Shown here: positions 1 through 11,191 of the stretch, piece after piece
Layout of the letters: each line of letters starts with the position of its first letter
Position numbering within the stretch: position 1 is the first letter of the stretch
NCBI GenBank assembly: GCA_008638375.1
Contig: CM018035.1
Location: 34,630,824 to 34,694,823 of the forward strand
Reading direction: 5' to 3'
Length of the DNA: 64,000 nt
Origin: Nyssa sinensis
Lineage: Eukaryota; Streptophyta; Magnoliopsida; Cornales; Nyssaceae
Notes under the pieces: generated by a model
What the model was told of the DNA's origin: nothing
What the model saw: only the letters and a program-made list of their open reading frames with translations
Database searches by the model: none
Translations under genes and position numbers: made by a program

Positions 1-167
1 TTACTGGAAGAAGCAAAATATAGTGGGAATGGTTTTTACATAATACTTTTGTTAATTTATAGTATATATTTCTTCTTGAGTTCACTTTTGGTCCTTTGGC
101 AGTATGCTTTTCTATCCCTCCTTTCTTATTTCCAATTATAACTTAGTCTTTTGATTTCATGCAATAG

Positions 168-222
168 GTACGGTCTACAACTTTGGACACATGGCTACCG
201 GAACAGGTTGCTTTCATGCAAT
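168..222 (+). CDS. AGD15: ArfGAP-domain protein, exon (late part of the zinc-finger GAP domain)
   Basis: This is the first visible exon of a + strand ArfGAP gene whose start lies left of the window. It encodes VRSTTLDTWLPEQVAFMQ, the conserved stretch after the zinc finger and catalytic arginine of plant ArfGAPs. Splice sites are canonical (acceptor AG at 166-167, donor GT at 223). It joins in phase to 858-948, completing a serine codon. ArfGAPs stimulate GTP hydrolysis on Arf small GTPases at Golgi and endosomal membranes. The linker in later exons (SLDEE, then GSLDM) fits Arabidopsis AGD15 better than AGD5, so the subfamily name is likely but not certain. The zinc-finger cysteines are upstream and cannot be checked here. 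Confidence 0.85.
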
Positions 223-461
223 GTAAGATTATGTTGCATCTCTTTTTATTGTGAACAGAAATCCAGAAAAACCTGACAGTAGGCCACAAAAAGGGGAATG
301 CTTCCATGATATGCATGTGTACCCAAGTCCCATTCAAATATTTAATAGACCATGCAAGTGGTGGGCCTACAGCATCATGTTGCACACACAGAGGACGGTG
401 CTCCTCTTATGAATATCTAGCTCTTTTTGACACATTGCTAGCCATTAGTCTTACTTATTTG

Positions 462-678
462 CAGTGGCGGATCCAGAAATTTTAGTTGGGGAGGGGGGGA
501 AGAGGGCGAAATTGCAAGTATTGAAATTTAGGAAGGTTCATATGAATATATAAAAAAATTTGGGGGGCCAAGTCTTATTTTGTTAAAATAATCTAAGAAA
601 ATTAGTGGTAAAAAATACAATATAAAAAATTTTAGGGCCATGACCCCCCACCCCCCGTCCCCCCTGGATTTGCCTCTG
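462..678. mobile_element. Non-autonomous hAT-type MITE, 217 bp
   Basis: The element starts CAGTGGCGGATCCAG and ends CTGGATTTGCCTCTG, imperfect terminal inverted repeats. It is flanked on both sides by the same 8-bp duplication CTTATTTG (454-461 and 679-686). An 8-bp TSD with CAGNGGCGGATCCAG-type ends indicates a hAT-superfamily miniature element. It has no coding capacity and contains G-rich and C-rich arms. It lies wholly within an ArfGAP intron, so splicing may tolerate it. Confidence 0.88.
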
Positions 679-857
679 CTTATTTGACTTTTCCGGCTGC
701 TGATGAAAAGACCAGTATTAAGAAAATTTTGGTTTGGTCATTCGCAAGTTGTGCTAAATGCTTTTGATTTTGTGTTGAATACCTTTTTATAATATTATTG
801 GCATTGGCTGCATTGTTCAAATTCTACTTGTTCTTGATATTTGTATCTATTGTGTAG

Positions 858-948
858 CTATGGGTAATGAGAAGGCTAACAGTTATTGGGAAGCAGAATT
901 GCCACCAAGTTTTGACAGAAGTGAGATTGGAAATTTTATCCGTGCCAA
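858..948 (+). CDS. AGD15: ArfGAP-domain protein, exon (end of the GAP domain)
   Basis: This exon encodes MGNEKANSYWEAELPPSFDR and then the start of the FIRAKY segment, the hallmark C-terminal end of the plant ArfGAP domain. The acceptor is TAG at 855-857 and the donor GT is at 949-950. It ends two bases into a lysine codon that is completed by the G at 1050. The 636-bp intron before it contains the hAT-type MITE at 462-678. Confidence 0.88.
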
Positions 949-1049
949 GTAACTTGTTAGCTGAACTTTCTTGTGTGCTATCATATCAAATAGAGAATAA
1001 TTTTTTTTTTCCTTCTTTCTGCTTCTAACTAAATTGCTTGGGTTTCCAG

Positions 1050-1248
1050 GTATCAAGAGAAACAGTGGGTTTCAAAGAAAGCAACACAACCCATTCCTGT
1101 ATTAGGTGAAAGGAACTCAAATTTCAACAAATTAGGAGTTGGAGCCAAAAGATATATTCCAAAGAAAATAAGAAAATTCTCCCTTGACGAAGAGCTTCTT
1201 AATAAACACATGGCACAAGTTGGTCCTATGACAGCAAGATCTCGTGGG
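1050..1248 (+). CDS. AGD15: ArfGAP-domain protein, exon (basic linker after the GAP domain)
   Basis: This exon continues in frame as YQEKQWVSKK and then a basic, disordered-looking linker with SLDEELLNKHMAQVGP near its end. The acceptor is CAG at 1047-1049. The donor is GT at 1249-1250, after a complete GGG codon (phase 0). The next in-phase exon is about 20.6 kb away at 21853. The segment SLDEE...QV.P...R.R is shared with Arabidopsis AGD15 as I recall it. If the following intron is not removed, the protein would end shortly after the GAP domain. Confidence 0.85.
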
Positions 1249-2213
1249 GTAATGTGTTACTGCATTTGGTTTGTTAAATTCTACTTGATAAAGAATTTTC
1301 TTTCTGGATTTTGATTTATACAAAGATATGTGTGTTTCTTGCTCCGGCCTTTTATATATTACATTATTTAACAAATCTGTCATAGGCCATCTATGAGCTT
1401 TGGCACATGTTATGGGAGAGGAGGGTTTTGAAGGACAAATCTGTTTATTTTTTGTCTTCTAATTTCTTCCCTTGTGTAGTCAAATTATGTCAGCTTCCAG
1501 AAGTTAAGAATTTGTTTTGTTTTGCATTCTTGCATTTTCTTTAGACAAACAAACATGCACTGCGATAATGAGTGATCTACATCTGCATGTGAATGGCAGC
1601 CTATCAAAGTGGTGTGGTGAGGTCAACTGGCTAAGTCTCTGTCCATCGCATATCTGTAACCATGTGGACTGTATCTATAGAATTTAATTTCGGAGCCACA
1701 AGTGGAATTTAATCTCACCTAAATTATTGTTTATTTTGGTTCCTGTATATGTTAGCAAGAGGGAAGAAATTGTAACATCTTTTGGCAACTCCTGTTTGAT
1801 TTGAAATAACAAACCACACAACCAAGCAACTTCTAGATACCGGACACTTCTTATCTTTAAAATGACCAAAATACTTCTATCATATTAAAAATCCTCAAAT
1901 TGAGGAACTAATATCTCAAACAAACTACCATGAACATCTTTCAAAAGTTAAAAAAATGCTACTTGACTGTGTGGGGTCCAAAGTTTTAGCTTTGGACTTG
2001 GTAAGAATATATCTCTTTAGTAATCAAGCAATGGCTACCACATCATACTAGTACATTAGATCTGGCAGTGTCACCATATGTACTTTAGATCTTAGTTTTA
2101 GTGCTTTAAATCCTTGTTTTTGGGAGAGAAACATTTTAATGTTACAGCTGCAAGCTGCCATAGTTGTCAAGAGGAAAAAATCCCAAATGAAGTTCATCCT
2201 AGCAATTCTCCGG
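1249..2213. other. ArfGAP intron, host part before the retrotransposon nest
   Basis: This is the start of the very long intron. I see no coding exon, clear repeat or RNA gene here. ORFs on either strand are short and without family resemblance. Copia remnant X begins at 2214. Confidence 0.6.
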
Positions 2214-2398
2214 TGTTGACTTAAAATACACAATAAATTGAAAAATAAGGTTTGGAAGGAGAGAGAGAAAGAGAGAGAAGAAGCAAAAAGGTAGAATAAC
2301 TCTACTAGTGTGTTATCTATTTCCTTACACTTTACCATCAAAAATTACAATATTGTCATTACTAGACAATAATAGAAAAAATACTAAGAACTCTAACG
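2214..2398 (-). repeat. 3' LTR of Copia X
   Basis: On the - strand a purine tract (CTTGAGGGGGAGC) at about 2396-2410 is followed by TTAGAGTTCTTAG, the usual start of this LTR group. The other end, at 2214, reads CAACA on the - strand. The length, about 185 bp, is close to the 166-bp LTR of W. The partner LTR is missing, so ends are approximate. Confidence 0.65.
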
Positions 2399-3133
2399 CT
2401 CCCCCTCAAGTTGGATCATAAAGATCAAATATGCTCAACTTGGAGCATAGTTTCCAAAGGTGGATTGTGCTAATGGCTTGGTGAAAATATCACCTAGCCG
2501 ATTTTCAGACGGAACATAGGTGGTGATAATCTATTTATGTATTAGAAGAACCCGAATAAAATGATAGTCAATTTTGATGTGTTTGGTTCGTTTATGAAAC
2601 ACGGGCTTGCTAGCAACGATGTTAGCTTCTTGATTATCACAATCCATTCGCATATGAGATAGTACATCAAATTTTATATCACGAAGAAGAGATCGAACCA
2701 ATAACATCTCACATATATGGGGCCATAGCACGATACATAGTTTCAATACTAGAATGCACCAACACATTTTGTTTTTTACTTAACCAAATGACAAGATCAC
2801 ACCAACAAAAGTACAATATCCAGAAGTAGACTGCCTTGGTCCAGTTAGCATAAGAAAATCTAGTAACAAACTGGACTATAAATTAATCCTCTACCCAATG
2901 CACCCTTGAGATACTGAAGAATATGACAGACAACCTCCCATTAAGGATTATGAGGAGCCTGCATGAACTAACTAACTACCCTAACAACATAAGTGATCCA
3001 AGTGTGTTACTGTGAGATAAATTAACTAACCGACCAAGGGTCAATAACACCTTGTGTCCTTTAAAAAAGCTCCATTTTCAACATCTAATTTAACATTGGA
3101 ATCTATCAGAGTATCAACAGAATGAGCACCAAG
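2399..3133 (-). pseudogene. Copia X: end of reverse transcriptase and RNase H remnant
   Basis: The - strand translation at 2531-2767 has RSLLRDI, CDNQEA and KRTKHIKIDYHFIR, the C-terminal Copia RNase H signature with the conserved D-N and H-I-D residues. Stops and frameshifts interrupt it. The polypurine tract and 3' LTR follow directly. Solo LTR A cut the region at 3134-3138. Confidence 0.75.
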
Positions 3134-3299
3134 AGTACTGTAACACCCTGACCCAAATTTTAACCGGGTGAACCATGTGAACCAAGCCGTTAAAGCTTTT
3201 TAGTTTAATATTGAATAAACGGATGAGTCAGAATCTTAATAGTTGGAAGTACGGGTCATGCCCGGACGATGCCCGAGCAAATCACGAACGGATACTGGA

Positions 3300-3300
<1 letters not shown>

Positions 3301-3338
<38 letters not shown>

Positions 3339-3400
3339 AAATGAAATAAAAATAAAATAAGAATTAGAAATGGAATAAATAAATAAATAAATAAATAAAT
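3301..3400. repeat. AAT and AAAT microsatellites in solo LTR A
   Basis: An AAT trinucleotide run occupies about 3302-3338, and an AAAT/ATAA tetranucleotide run about 3374-3400. A TA dinucleotide run follows at about 3461-3481. All lie inside LTR A. Confidence 0.9.
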
Positions 3401-4914
3401 ATTATGTTATGGCATGTGGTGTTAGATATATATGTATATATATATACATGAATATGGGTGGATATATATATATATATATATTAACATAAAGGGGGGTTAC
3501 ACAAAGGATGGAGAGTTATGTGTAAGAAATGAAAGGGCGCTGAAAAGAGGGAGGGGGTTACGGGTTGGAAGAAGCTGAACAGAAAAGAAAAAAAAAACAA
3601 CAAAAAAAGAAAAGAAAGAAATAGTAGGAGATGCGGCTGACCCAACTGTAACGCCACCCTCATGGTTAACCAATCTCACATCTCTCTCATTTTTCTCTCT
3701 AACCCAAATCAGATCCACTGTCCTCACCATCACAACCACGCTACAACCTTCCCCCACTCTGCTTCGCTGAAACCTGTACCAACGCCACGGTATGATCACG
3801 CCCAGCGTGGATGCTCAAGGCCAAGCCTCAACCGCAAGATGCTGCGCCTAAGCTGGTTGCCATATTCCACCATCTCCTCATCACTGTTGGCCATCAGGGC
3901 ATAGATCAGTATGGTAAGACCTTGTCATCCAAGGCATGGCAAATACCATCGACTACTCCAACCGAGATGGCACAACCTGGTATTCCTCAAAATTCTGCAG
4001 ACCCATCTCCAAACTGCCCACATCAATAGCCGAATTCCCTAACCAAACGACTGGCCGTTTCGATCAGATCGGCGGACCCATCTCCATACTACAGACGACA
4101 CAGCCCAGAACAGGGGAAACGTCTGCGACTTGTTTAGGAATGGATTGGGTATTGTTGGGCGTTGGAGCGTCGATTAGAAGCGTTTGATCGTTTAGGGATG
4201 ACGGGTGGCACACAAACAGTGGATAGGTTCCCATTTTGGCTGTTCAGAGGTTGATACGGCCCTGTTTCAGATAATGAGGTTTTGCTTGAGGCGGATTGAA
4301 CTTCTGGATAATCCTAGGGATGAAGGTAATGCAAGTCGGTGCGGAGAAAATGGGTGGCATGGTGTTGGGTTGAAACAAAAGATTTCAGAAGTGGAAGTTG
4401 ACACAAAAATTGCAGAACCCAGCTTGGGCAAAGCTGCCATTGCCGGTTTGCACCCCCTACGTTTAATCCATGAAGCCACCACAACTGCTTTGGCGTTTGG
4501 AAGGTAAGCTTGGTGATTTGATCCTGTTTCATGTTTTTGTCAAAAGTATGAATGATTTAATTGATTTTAGGATCTTAGTATGCATGGAATTGGGTTCATA
4601 TTACAATTTGAATCAGGAAAAACGATCAAGAAACAAGAGAGATCACGGCATTTACAGGGAGGTGACTGGCCATGCGTGAGGAAAAACCTGCGCGGCCGAG
4701 TGTTTTTCCGATTTTATTTTGGCCAAACCGGGTCGGGTCTGACCCGACCCACCCATTCAGATGACTGTCCAACACTTGTACTTCATGAGTAAATTTTTAA
4801 ATTTGAGTTTAGATAGTGTTTGGTTAGAAAGGAGAGCTATCCAATGGTTGGGTTAAACTTGAACAGGAAATGAAAAAAAAATAATAACGAGGAATGGAAA
4901 ATTTGTATGGGTAG

Positions 4915-4968
4915 TGAATTGAACCTGTGACCAAAGGAGAAAGGTGGAGAAGCTTAGCCACTGTGCCA
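4915..4968 (-). promoter_or_regulatory. Pol III-like A and B boxes inside LTR A
   Basis: On the - strand TGGCACAGTGG (complement of 4958-4968) fits an A box, and GGTTCAATTCA (complement of 4915-4925) fits a B box. Their spacing suits a tRNA-derived promoter. No tRNA cloverleaf or CCA end is evident, so this is either a SINE head captured in the LTR or part of the LTR itself. Function is not shown. Confidence 0.45.
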
Positions 4969-6655
4969 CCAAGGCACATGTGGTCTGTTTGGACTCAAAT
5001 ACTATATGTATTATCCAGATTAATTAATTTAAATAAATGATTTAAATTAATAAATTTTAAATTTAATTTCGACGCCTAAATTAGTAGAACGAATAATAAA
5101 AACTTACTATTTTGGACCCTCTGAATTTAATAGTGAGGTCCGTTTTACGAGACGGAGTCCCAAAAAAATAAAATAACCGTAGAATGCCAAAATGACCAAA
5201 ATGCCCCTACCTCAAAGGTAAGTCAAACGGACTCCGATTTAGTTAAGTAAATAGTGAATTTTTATTAATTCAAACCTACTGGACTTAACGGTGAAGTCCA
5301 AATTATGAAAACAGAACCCAAAAAATAGAGACACGTAAATGACCATTTTTCCCTTGGGTAAATTAAGTTTAAAATGGAAATCGTAAAGCATAAATTAGTA
5401 CGGGAGGTATTTAGAGTAACGAGGCATAAATTCGGTAAATTATATGAAAGCTGAAACGTGTTTATTGATTTATAGGCAAGTCAAAAGGAAAGGAGGAAGT
5501 CACGGGATATTAAGACATTGATAAGGTAAGTGGATTCCTATCTTTGATACGTGGTTTCCAAGCCATGATCTTTCCATTACTGCCAATCTTGTACTCATAC
5601 ATGTATTCACTATCATTGTTTCCCACCATGGATATTGTTCTACCTGGTGGATGTCTATTGGTTGATGTTGCATGACTGATTCATTTCATTGATGTCTATT
5701 TACTGTATGTTATGTTATGATGTTCCATGTTTTGTACATTCATATGGAATACTATAGAATCTTAATTTATGTTAAGTGCCGGGTTTTGTGCTCAGTCACA
5801 TTACCTATCTGATGCTATCTGATTGACTGGGACCTACAGGTCAATTTATGGGACCTACGGGTCAAAAAGGACATATGGCAATTATGGCGTTTTTACGCAT
5901 TAAGGAAAATGGGCATTTTATATGCATTTATGTTAATGGGGGTATGCCGGGCCCTAAAAGACCGAGGGTCTGCCAAACCCTGAACAGAGTATAGGCATCA
6001 TCCATGTTAATTGATATTGTTCTATGTTGATTGGTTTGATTCATTGGACTTGACTGTGACCGTTTCATTGTGGCAGTATTTATGTTGATTGTGTTCATCG
6101 AGCCTATTCTATATTCATGCTACACAATTACTCTTGACGGTTATTGTACGTTGTCATTCATTGGTTACTCTTGACTGTTATTGTACCTTGTCGCTCATTG
6201 GCCATTGTGGCATTTTACAGTTGACTGGAATCGTTATCATGACTGGCTATCATGTTACTTTGACTTGTATTCATTTATGTCATCCCCACCCGTATTGGGG
6301 ATAGGCTTCTACTTACTGAGTTTGTAGCTCACCCCTTACTAAGTTTTTTCAGGTGAGAATGTTACAGAACCACAGTAGGAGATCAGGAGATTACGGAGAC
6401 AGTTGAGGAACATAATAGTAATGAATGAAGTCTCTCCCATGTACTCACCACCTAAGAGTGGTTTAGGATCAGTTTATTGTTAGTTTGAAGTTTAGTCTTT
6501 GAACAATAATTGTATTAAAGCTTCCGCACTTTAATGTCATGTTTATATTATTTACTGTTATCATTGGTAAAAGAATGGAAAAAGTAGGGACGGCCATGGG
6601 GTCGGCCCCACGATACGAGATCCGCATAGGGTGGGTTTCGGGTCGTGACAAGTAC

Positions 6656-7992
6656 TAGTCTCGAAGAGTAACTCTAAGATATATTTCCTCTAAAATAAAC
6701 TAATAGCTTCTTGGGATCTGGCAACCTCAATGCCGAGAAAATATCGACGGAGACCTATGAAATTGCTAACACAAATGAATCTTCAAGTTGGCAATACTCG
6801 TTGAGTCATTGTCACTGATAATAATGTCATCCACATAAACTATCAAAATGATGACGAGTGAACACAAAATAATCTGAAGTATAATGCTGAAAACCATATT
6901 AAAGCATAGCAGTACTGAACTTATCAAACCATTTACCCAGTGATTGTTTCAGGCCATATAAAGCTTTCCTCAGACAGCATACCACAACATACTCTAGTGG
7001 CTGAATCATATAAACTTTCTTTTGTAAGTCTCCATACAGGAAAACATTTTTTTATATCCAAATAATATAAAGGCCAATCTAAACTCATAGCAACAAAAAT
7101 AAGAATTCTAACAAAGTTAAAACATGCAACCAGAAAAAAGTCTCATAATAATCCACACCATATGTCTAAATGTAGTCTTTGGCAACCAATCGGGCTTTTA
7201 GGTATGCAATAGAACCATTAGGATGATACTTAAGATTGTAGACCCAACAACAACCAACAAGTTGCTTCCTAAGGGGAAAAGCAGTGAGATCCCAGGTCTG
7301 AGACTTATAAAGAGCAGTCATTTCCTCATCCATAGCTAACTTCCATCCAAGAGATGCTAAGGCCTATTGAAAAGAGTTAGGAACAAGCACTAAGATAATG
7401 ATGAAAGATAACAATGAAAAGAGTAGGAAAAACGATGAAAAGAGACAAAATTGGGAATGGGATGTTTAGTACAACCAGAAGTATATTTTGCAAAGCAATA
7501 GGTAGATCACGAGAAGATAGAACAACGGATGGTGTAGTAGGTAGGACTTTAGTAGAATCCAACAATGGTTAAGGGGCAAGAGTTCAGGATACAACTTGTC
7601 AATCTTTGGAGCAGTGATAAACTAGGAGAGGGGGATTAACTCACTGGAGAGTAGGTAACATAGAGTAAAAAGATAATTGGCAAAGAAAGCTCTCCTTGAT
7701 GAGAAGGAACAAAATTGGAAGCAAGAGTAATGCCGAACTTAGAAAAGAAGGAAGATGACTGAAAGAAAGTTACATCGGCACTATTATAATATTGGTGAGA
7801 GACAAGATGATTAAATCTATAAACTTTTTGAGTATGAGAATACCCTAGAAATATACACTTAATAGAAGAAGGAGAAAGTTTATCATGACCCGATCCAAGG
7901 AGATGAAGTTGATGAACATATACAACGTAACCAAAGCAATGAGGTGTGAGACTAAATGGATTGACACAAGGACAAAGAAGAGAAAAAGGAGA
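6656..7992 (-). pseudogene. Copia X: integrase C-terminal region and reverse transcriptase remnant
   Basis: On the - strand the order is an 'FLGYSHTQKVY'-type segment (about 7800-7870) typical of the region after Copia integrase, a low-complexity linker, and RT with ALYGLKQS (about 6960) and a YVDDIII-type catalytic motif (about 6820-6840). Many stops and frameshifts break it. Solo LTR B interrupts the upstream part at 7998. Confidence 0.75.
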
Positions 7993-7997
7993 CTTGT

Positions 7998-8631
7998 TGT
8001 AATATCCTACATCTTATTACTTTTATTATACTTTATTGCTATATGTGAATCCACTTCAAGTAATGATAAAGTGTGGATTAGAATATGCTTTAAGCATGGC
8101 ATTGTGATTCAAAGTGATGAGTTTACTAGTATGGATAGTGAGTCAATAATGAAAATCCTAGTAGGAGAAATTAGGTACAAAACGATATTTCTAGTAGGCC
8201 TTTAAAATGATTCTTGACCTAAAACATAATTAATTAGGTTAATCCCTGTTCTAAGGTTAAGCATAATTAGAGCATACTTAACTAAACTAACCTAATTTGT
8301 GATAGGCTATTGGAAGGTTCTTAAAAATTGTTATATCTAAATGAATTATGTTTAATTAGTAACCTTAATACATGATTAGTGAATTAAGTTAATCCTAATT
8401 GGGTTAATTAGGCTGTTTAAGTGAGATAGACTTGTACTAATCCTAGCTTATAACCTAAACCTTATAATTATCCAAGTTAATTTTAATTAGAGAAAGGTAA
8501 GAAAGACAATAGTTCACATGGGCAAGGGACCCACAATTTGGAATATCTAGCCCACCAATGTTGACTATTCTTAAGGAGCTTGTGTAGAGATTTGTCGATA
8601 TATATATATATATATGTATGTATTATACATA

Positions 8632-8671
<40 letters not shown>

Positions 8672-10510
8672 ATACATAAAAGGGAAAAAAAATCAGATTT
8701 GTAAGAGAGAGGAAATATAGAGCTAATAAGAGCAAGACACTTCAAATATGTGGGTGTTTACAAGGTGACACCTAGGCCACATATAGATACATGTTTGTAT
8801 CTATTATGCCTTACAAAATAAATTGTAGAGACAAGCAAGAAGCTCTCTAAAATGTGCCGGACAAAATAATAAAGCAAGGAAAAAAGTAGAGAAAACAAGA
8901 GAACAAGAAGGAGAAAGAAAGAAGCTCAAGGAGGACTAACCTAGAGGTTGAATTCTTGAACAATCAAAGTATGAATTCTAGTCCTAATCTCTTATTCTTT
9001 AATTTAATCGGAAAAGAAACATTTAAAAATGACTAAGAACTCAAATTCAATTAAGAATTGAATGAAATTTTAAACTAGTCTTGAAATGTTAACAAGTTTT
9101 GCATGGAATAATAATTACATGGATACAAGAGCAACATATATGATGTAGAAGGATGCATCATGATTAATGAGTATTGATTAAACTAATTGGTTAATGATTA
9201 ATGGTGTTAAAACAATCTTAGCACTACCTAGGTTATAATTAGCATGATTAGATTATCAAAGGAACTCTAAATGCGAGAAATAGTAAGGAAAAATGCTGCT
9301 GAAAATTAAAGGAAAACACCTTAATTAAAGTTAAATGATTTGTCTAAATGATGATTTTAGATGCTAGATATAAGTGTTGAAACGACCAACACTTGGAAGT
9401 TAAAAATGAAGCTTATAAGCAAAATAAATGGGGATGGTGCAGCTACTGTCCCAGTTGTTTAAAAACCTTATATTTGATGTAAATAAATTCCAACAAGAGT
9501 CAAAGGACGTTCCAATGGAATTAGAATGTGAGGGATTTTATCATAATCGTAGATTGTGTTGTTTGAACTATAATGGGCAATCGTAACTAAATAATGTTAC
9601 GTTGCACTCAAATATGGTTCTAATATGAAATATATGTATGTAGGGTTCCTTAGGAGAGAGAGAATCAAGGAGTGCTTTAAGAGCACAAGGTGAGTAATTC
9701 AGTTCCCTAAAATGGTGAATTGAATGCGATATTGTTAAACATACTATTCTGTGTTTGAACAAGCAAAGCATTATGTTATATTCTCTATTGATGAAATTGA
9801 AGTACATTTTATAAGTATGTTTGATAAATCGATTTGCAAATCCATGGATAATCACATGATTTAGAATGCGTTTCTGTAGATGCCATTACACGGGCCCTTT
9901 TTATTATGTCCTTACCGGGGGACCAAGAGTCGGTAGGCTCGTAATTAGGCCAGAGATCTCTTCAGCGTCACTATAAGTGATTGCCATTATATATGACATT
10001 CCGTTCAGAATCCGAGTCGACGCGGATTCTTCTGTTTCGACCATTGTAATTAGGCCAAAGATCTCTTCAGTGTCACTATAAGTGATTGCCATTATTCATT
10101 GAGCTTTGTTAGCTCACCCCATTTCCCAACCAATTTTCAAGTAATGAGGCTTAAGATGGGGAGGGAACTTAGGGAAGAAGAGTTTGTAAAATTGTGTAGC
10201 AAGACTTGCAAATATTTCTTTTGAGCCTATGTAGGCTTCTGTATATATACAATAGCTATTTTGTGTTGGCCAGTTGTAGATGTAAATTACTTGTAATAAA
10301 TTTTGCAAGTGTGAGTTTGATATTAAACTTAGAATTGCTCTGATCGAATGTGGTTGGTATGAGTTTGATGTGAACCTAACAAGTTAAAAAATGTTACGCT
10401 TCAGCTATATTAATAAACTATCCATTATACAACCCATTCGATTCTGTATGAGGCTTCAGTGGCTGGTTATGGACCATAACTCCATCCTATGTGGGGTGTG
10501 GGTCGTGACT
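7998..10510 (+). mobile_element. Solo LTR B, about 2.5 kb
   Basis: It begins TGTAATATCC and ends GGGTCGTGACT (last base changed from the usual CA). The TSD is CTTGT (7993-7997 and 10511-10515) inside Copia X. It is clearly homologous over its whole length to solo LTR D (42574-45217). Relative to D it lacks a roughly 170-bp block near the right end. It also has a repeated segment: about 9940-9990 recurs at about 10046-10096. A TA-rich microsatellite lies at about 8600-8661. No internal retrotransposon sequence is present. Confidence 0.88.
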
Positions 10511-10515
10511 CTTGT

Positions 10516-10810
10516 TGGTGAGAACATAAGATGTCATGCGATTAATGAGATAAATAGAAGTAAGAAACATTAGCCCAATATGATTTTGGCACTTGTATAT
10601 TAAATATCAAAGTACAGACAACATCCAACAAACGACAGTGTTTACATTTTGTAATGCCATTCTGTTGAGATGGATGTGAACATGTAGTTTGATGAACAAT
10701 GCCACGTTCAACACAAAATTTATGCCTAAAAGATTGAGTGTGATCATCAAGGACAAAGATAAGCTTGCATATGATCATTATTTCTAGACAAGACATACTA
10801 AAGAAAGGTA
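10516..10810 (-). pseudogene. Copia X: integrase core remnant
   Basis: On the - strand the translation contains CVERGIVHQTTCSHPSQQNG, the distal part of the Copia integrase core next to the catalytic glutamate. The expected N-E-R after QQNG is altered, and frameshifts occur upstream. Its wording is very close to Copia W (CAKRGIVHQTTCHHTSQQNG), supporting a common family. It stops at the edge of element Y. Confidence 0.75.
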
Positions 10811-10824
10811 CTAGACTCTACTAT

Positions 10825-11099
10825 TGTGAAAAACGATGACAATAAAGTAAAAGTAAACACGAAAGAGACAAGCAATCACACACACAACACAAAGATTTAC
10901 GTGGTTCGGCAAATTGCCTAGGTCCACGGGAGCTGCAGAGGGTTTTTATTACTTGAGGAATCACAATACAATAGTGGGGCAATTACTGTTCTCACTGTAC
11001 GGCCATATGTCACATAATAACATATATATAGTCAAACGGCAGAAAAACCCTAAACGTGTTCGCTCAAGCGGTGTGGGCCAGACTCCACACTACTCAACA
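10825..11099 (-). repeat. 3' LTR of Copia Y
   Basis: This 275-bp LTR pairs with 15133-15407. On the element's strand it begins TGTTGAGTAG and ends TTTTTCACA. The adjacent polypurine tract, complement of about 11101-11115, reads TCCAAGTGGGAGAA. Confidence 0.93.
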
Positions 11100-11191
11100 A
11101 TTCTCCCACTTGGAGACTAGTACACTCACTGTATCGCCCTTTTTTCCTCAAACATGATATCCTCCACCTCTGCAACTCACTGCCCTTGTCT

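Larger units (their letters stand above)
3139..6650 (+). mobile_element. Solo LTR A, about 3.5 kb
   Basis: It begins TGTAACACCCTGACCC and ends GGGTCGTGACA, and is flanked by the 5-bp TSD AGTAC (3134-3138 and 6651-6655) inside Copia X. TG...CA ends with a 5-bp TSD and no gag-pol mark a solo LTR. The shared ends with B, C, D and E suggest one long-LTR superfamily, probably Ty3/gypsy of the Del/Tekay kind (inference). It contains AAT and AAAT microsatellites near the left end, a Pol III-like A/B box pair at 4915-4968, and a 'TAGCTCACCCC' block near 6330 shared in form with B and D. ORFs within are short and unrecognised. Confidence 0.82.
2214..10824 (-). mobile_element. Copia retrotransposon remnant X (interrupted, 5' part missing)
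   Basis: A Ty1/copia element on the - strand, read right to left: integrase piece 10516-10810, core-to-RT piece 6656-7992, RT end and RNase H 2399-3133, then a polypurine tract and 3' LTR. Solo LTRs A (3139-6650) and B (7998-10510) have split it and each left a 5-bp TSD. It resembles element W (54271-59288) in integrase and RNase H wording. No gag, protease or 5' LTR is present: element Y starts at 10825 and the DNA beyond Y is a differently oriented Copia (Z). It is not functional. Confidence 0.8.

Noticed and set aside
1600..1700. SINE-like sequence in the ArfGAP intron
   Set aside because: A weak A-box-like word occurs, but no B box, tail or TSD was found.
3481..3799. Two overlapping - strand ORFs rich in F, L and S
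   Set aside because: They come from purine-rich low-complexity sequence inside solo LTR A.
4915..4968. tRNA gene on the - strand
   Set aside because: A- and B-box-like words are present but no acceptor stem, anticodon arm or normal tRNA length could be drawn.
8483..8677. - strand ORF with YIYIYIYI repeats
   Set aside because: It is translation of a TA microsatellite in solo LTR B.
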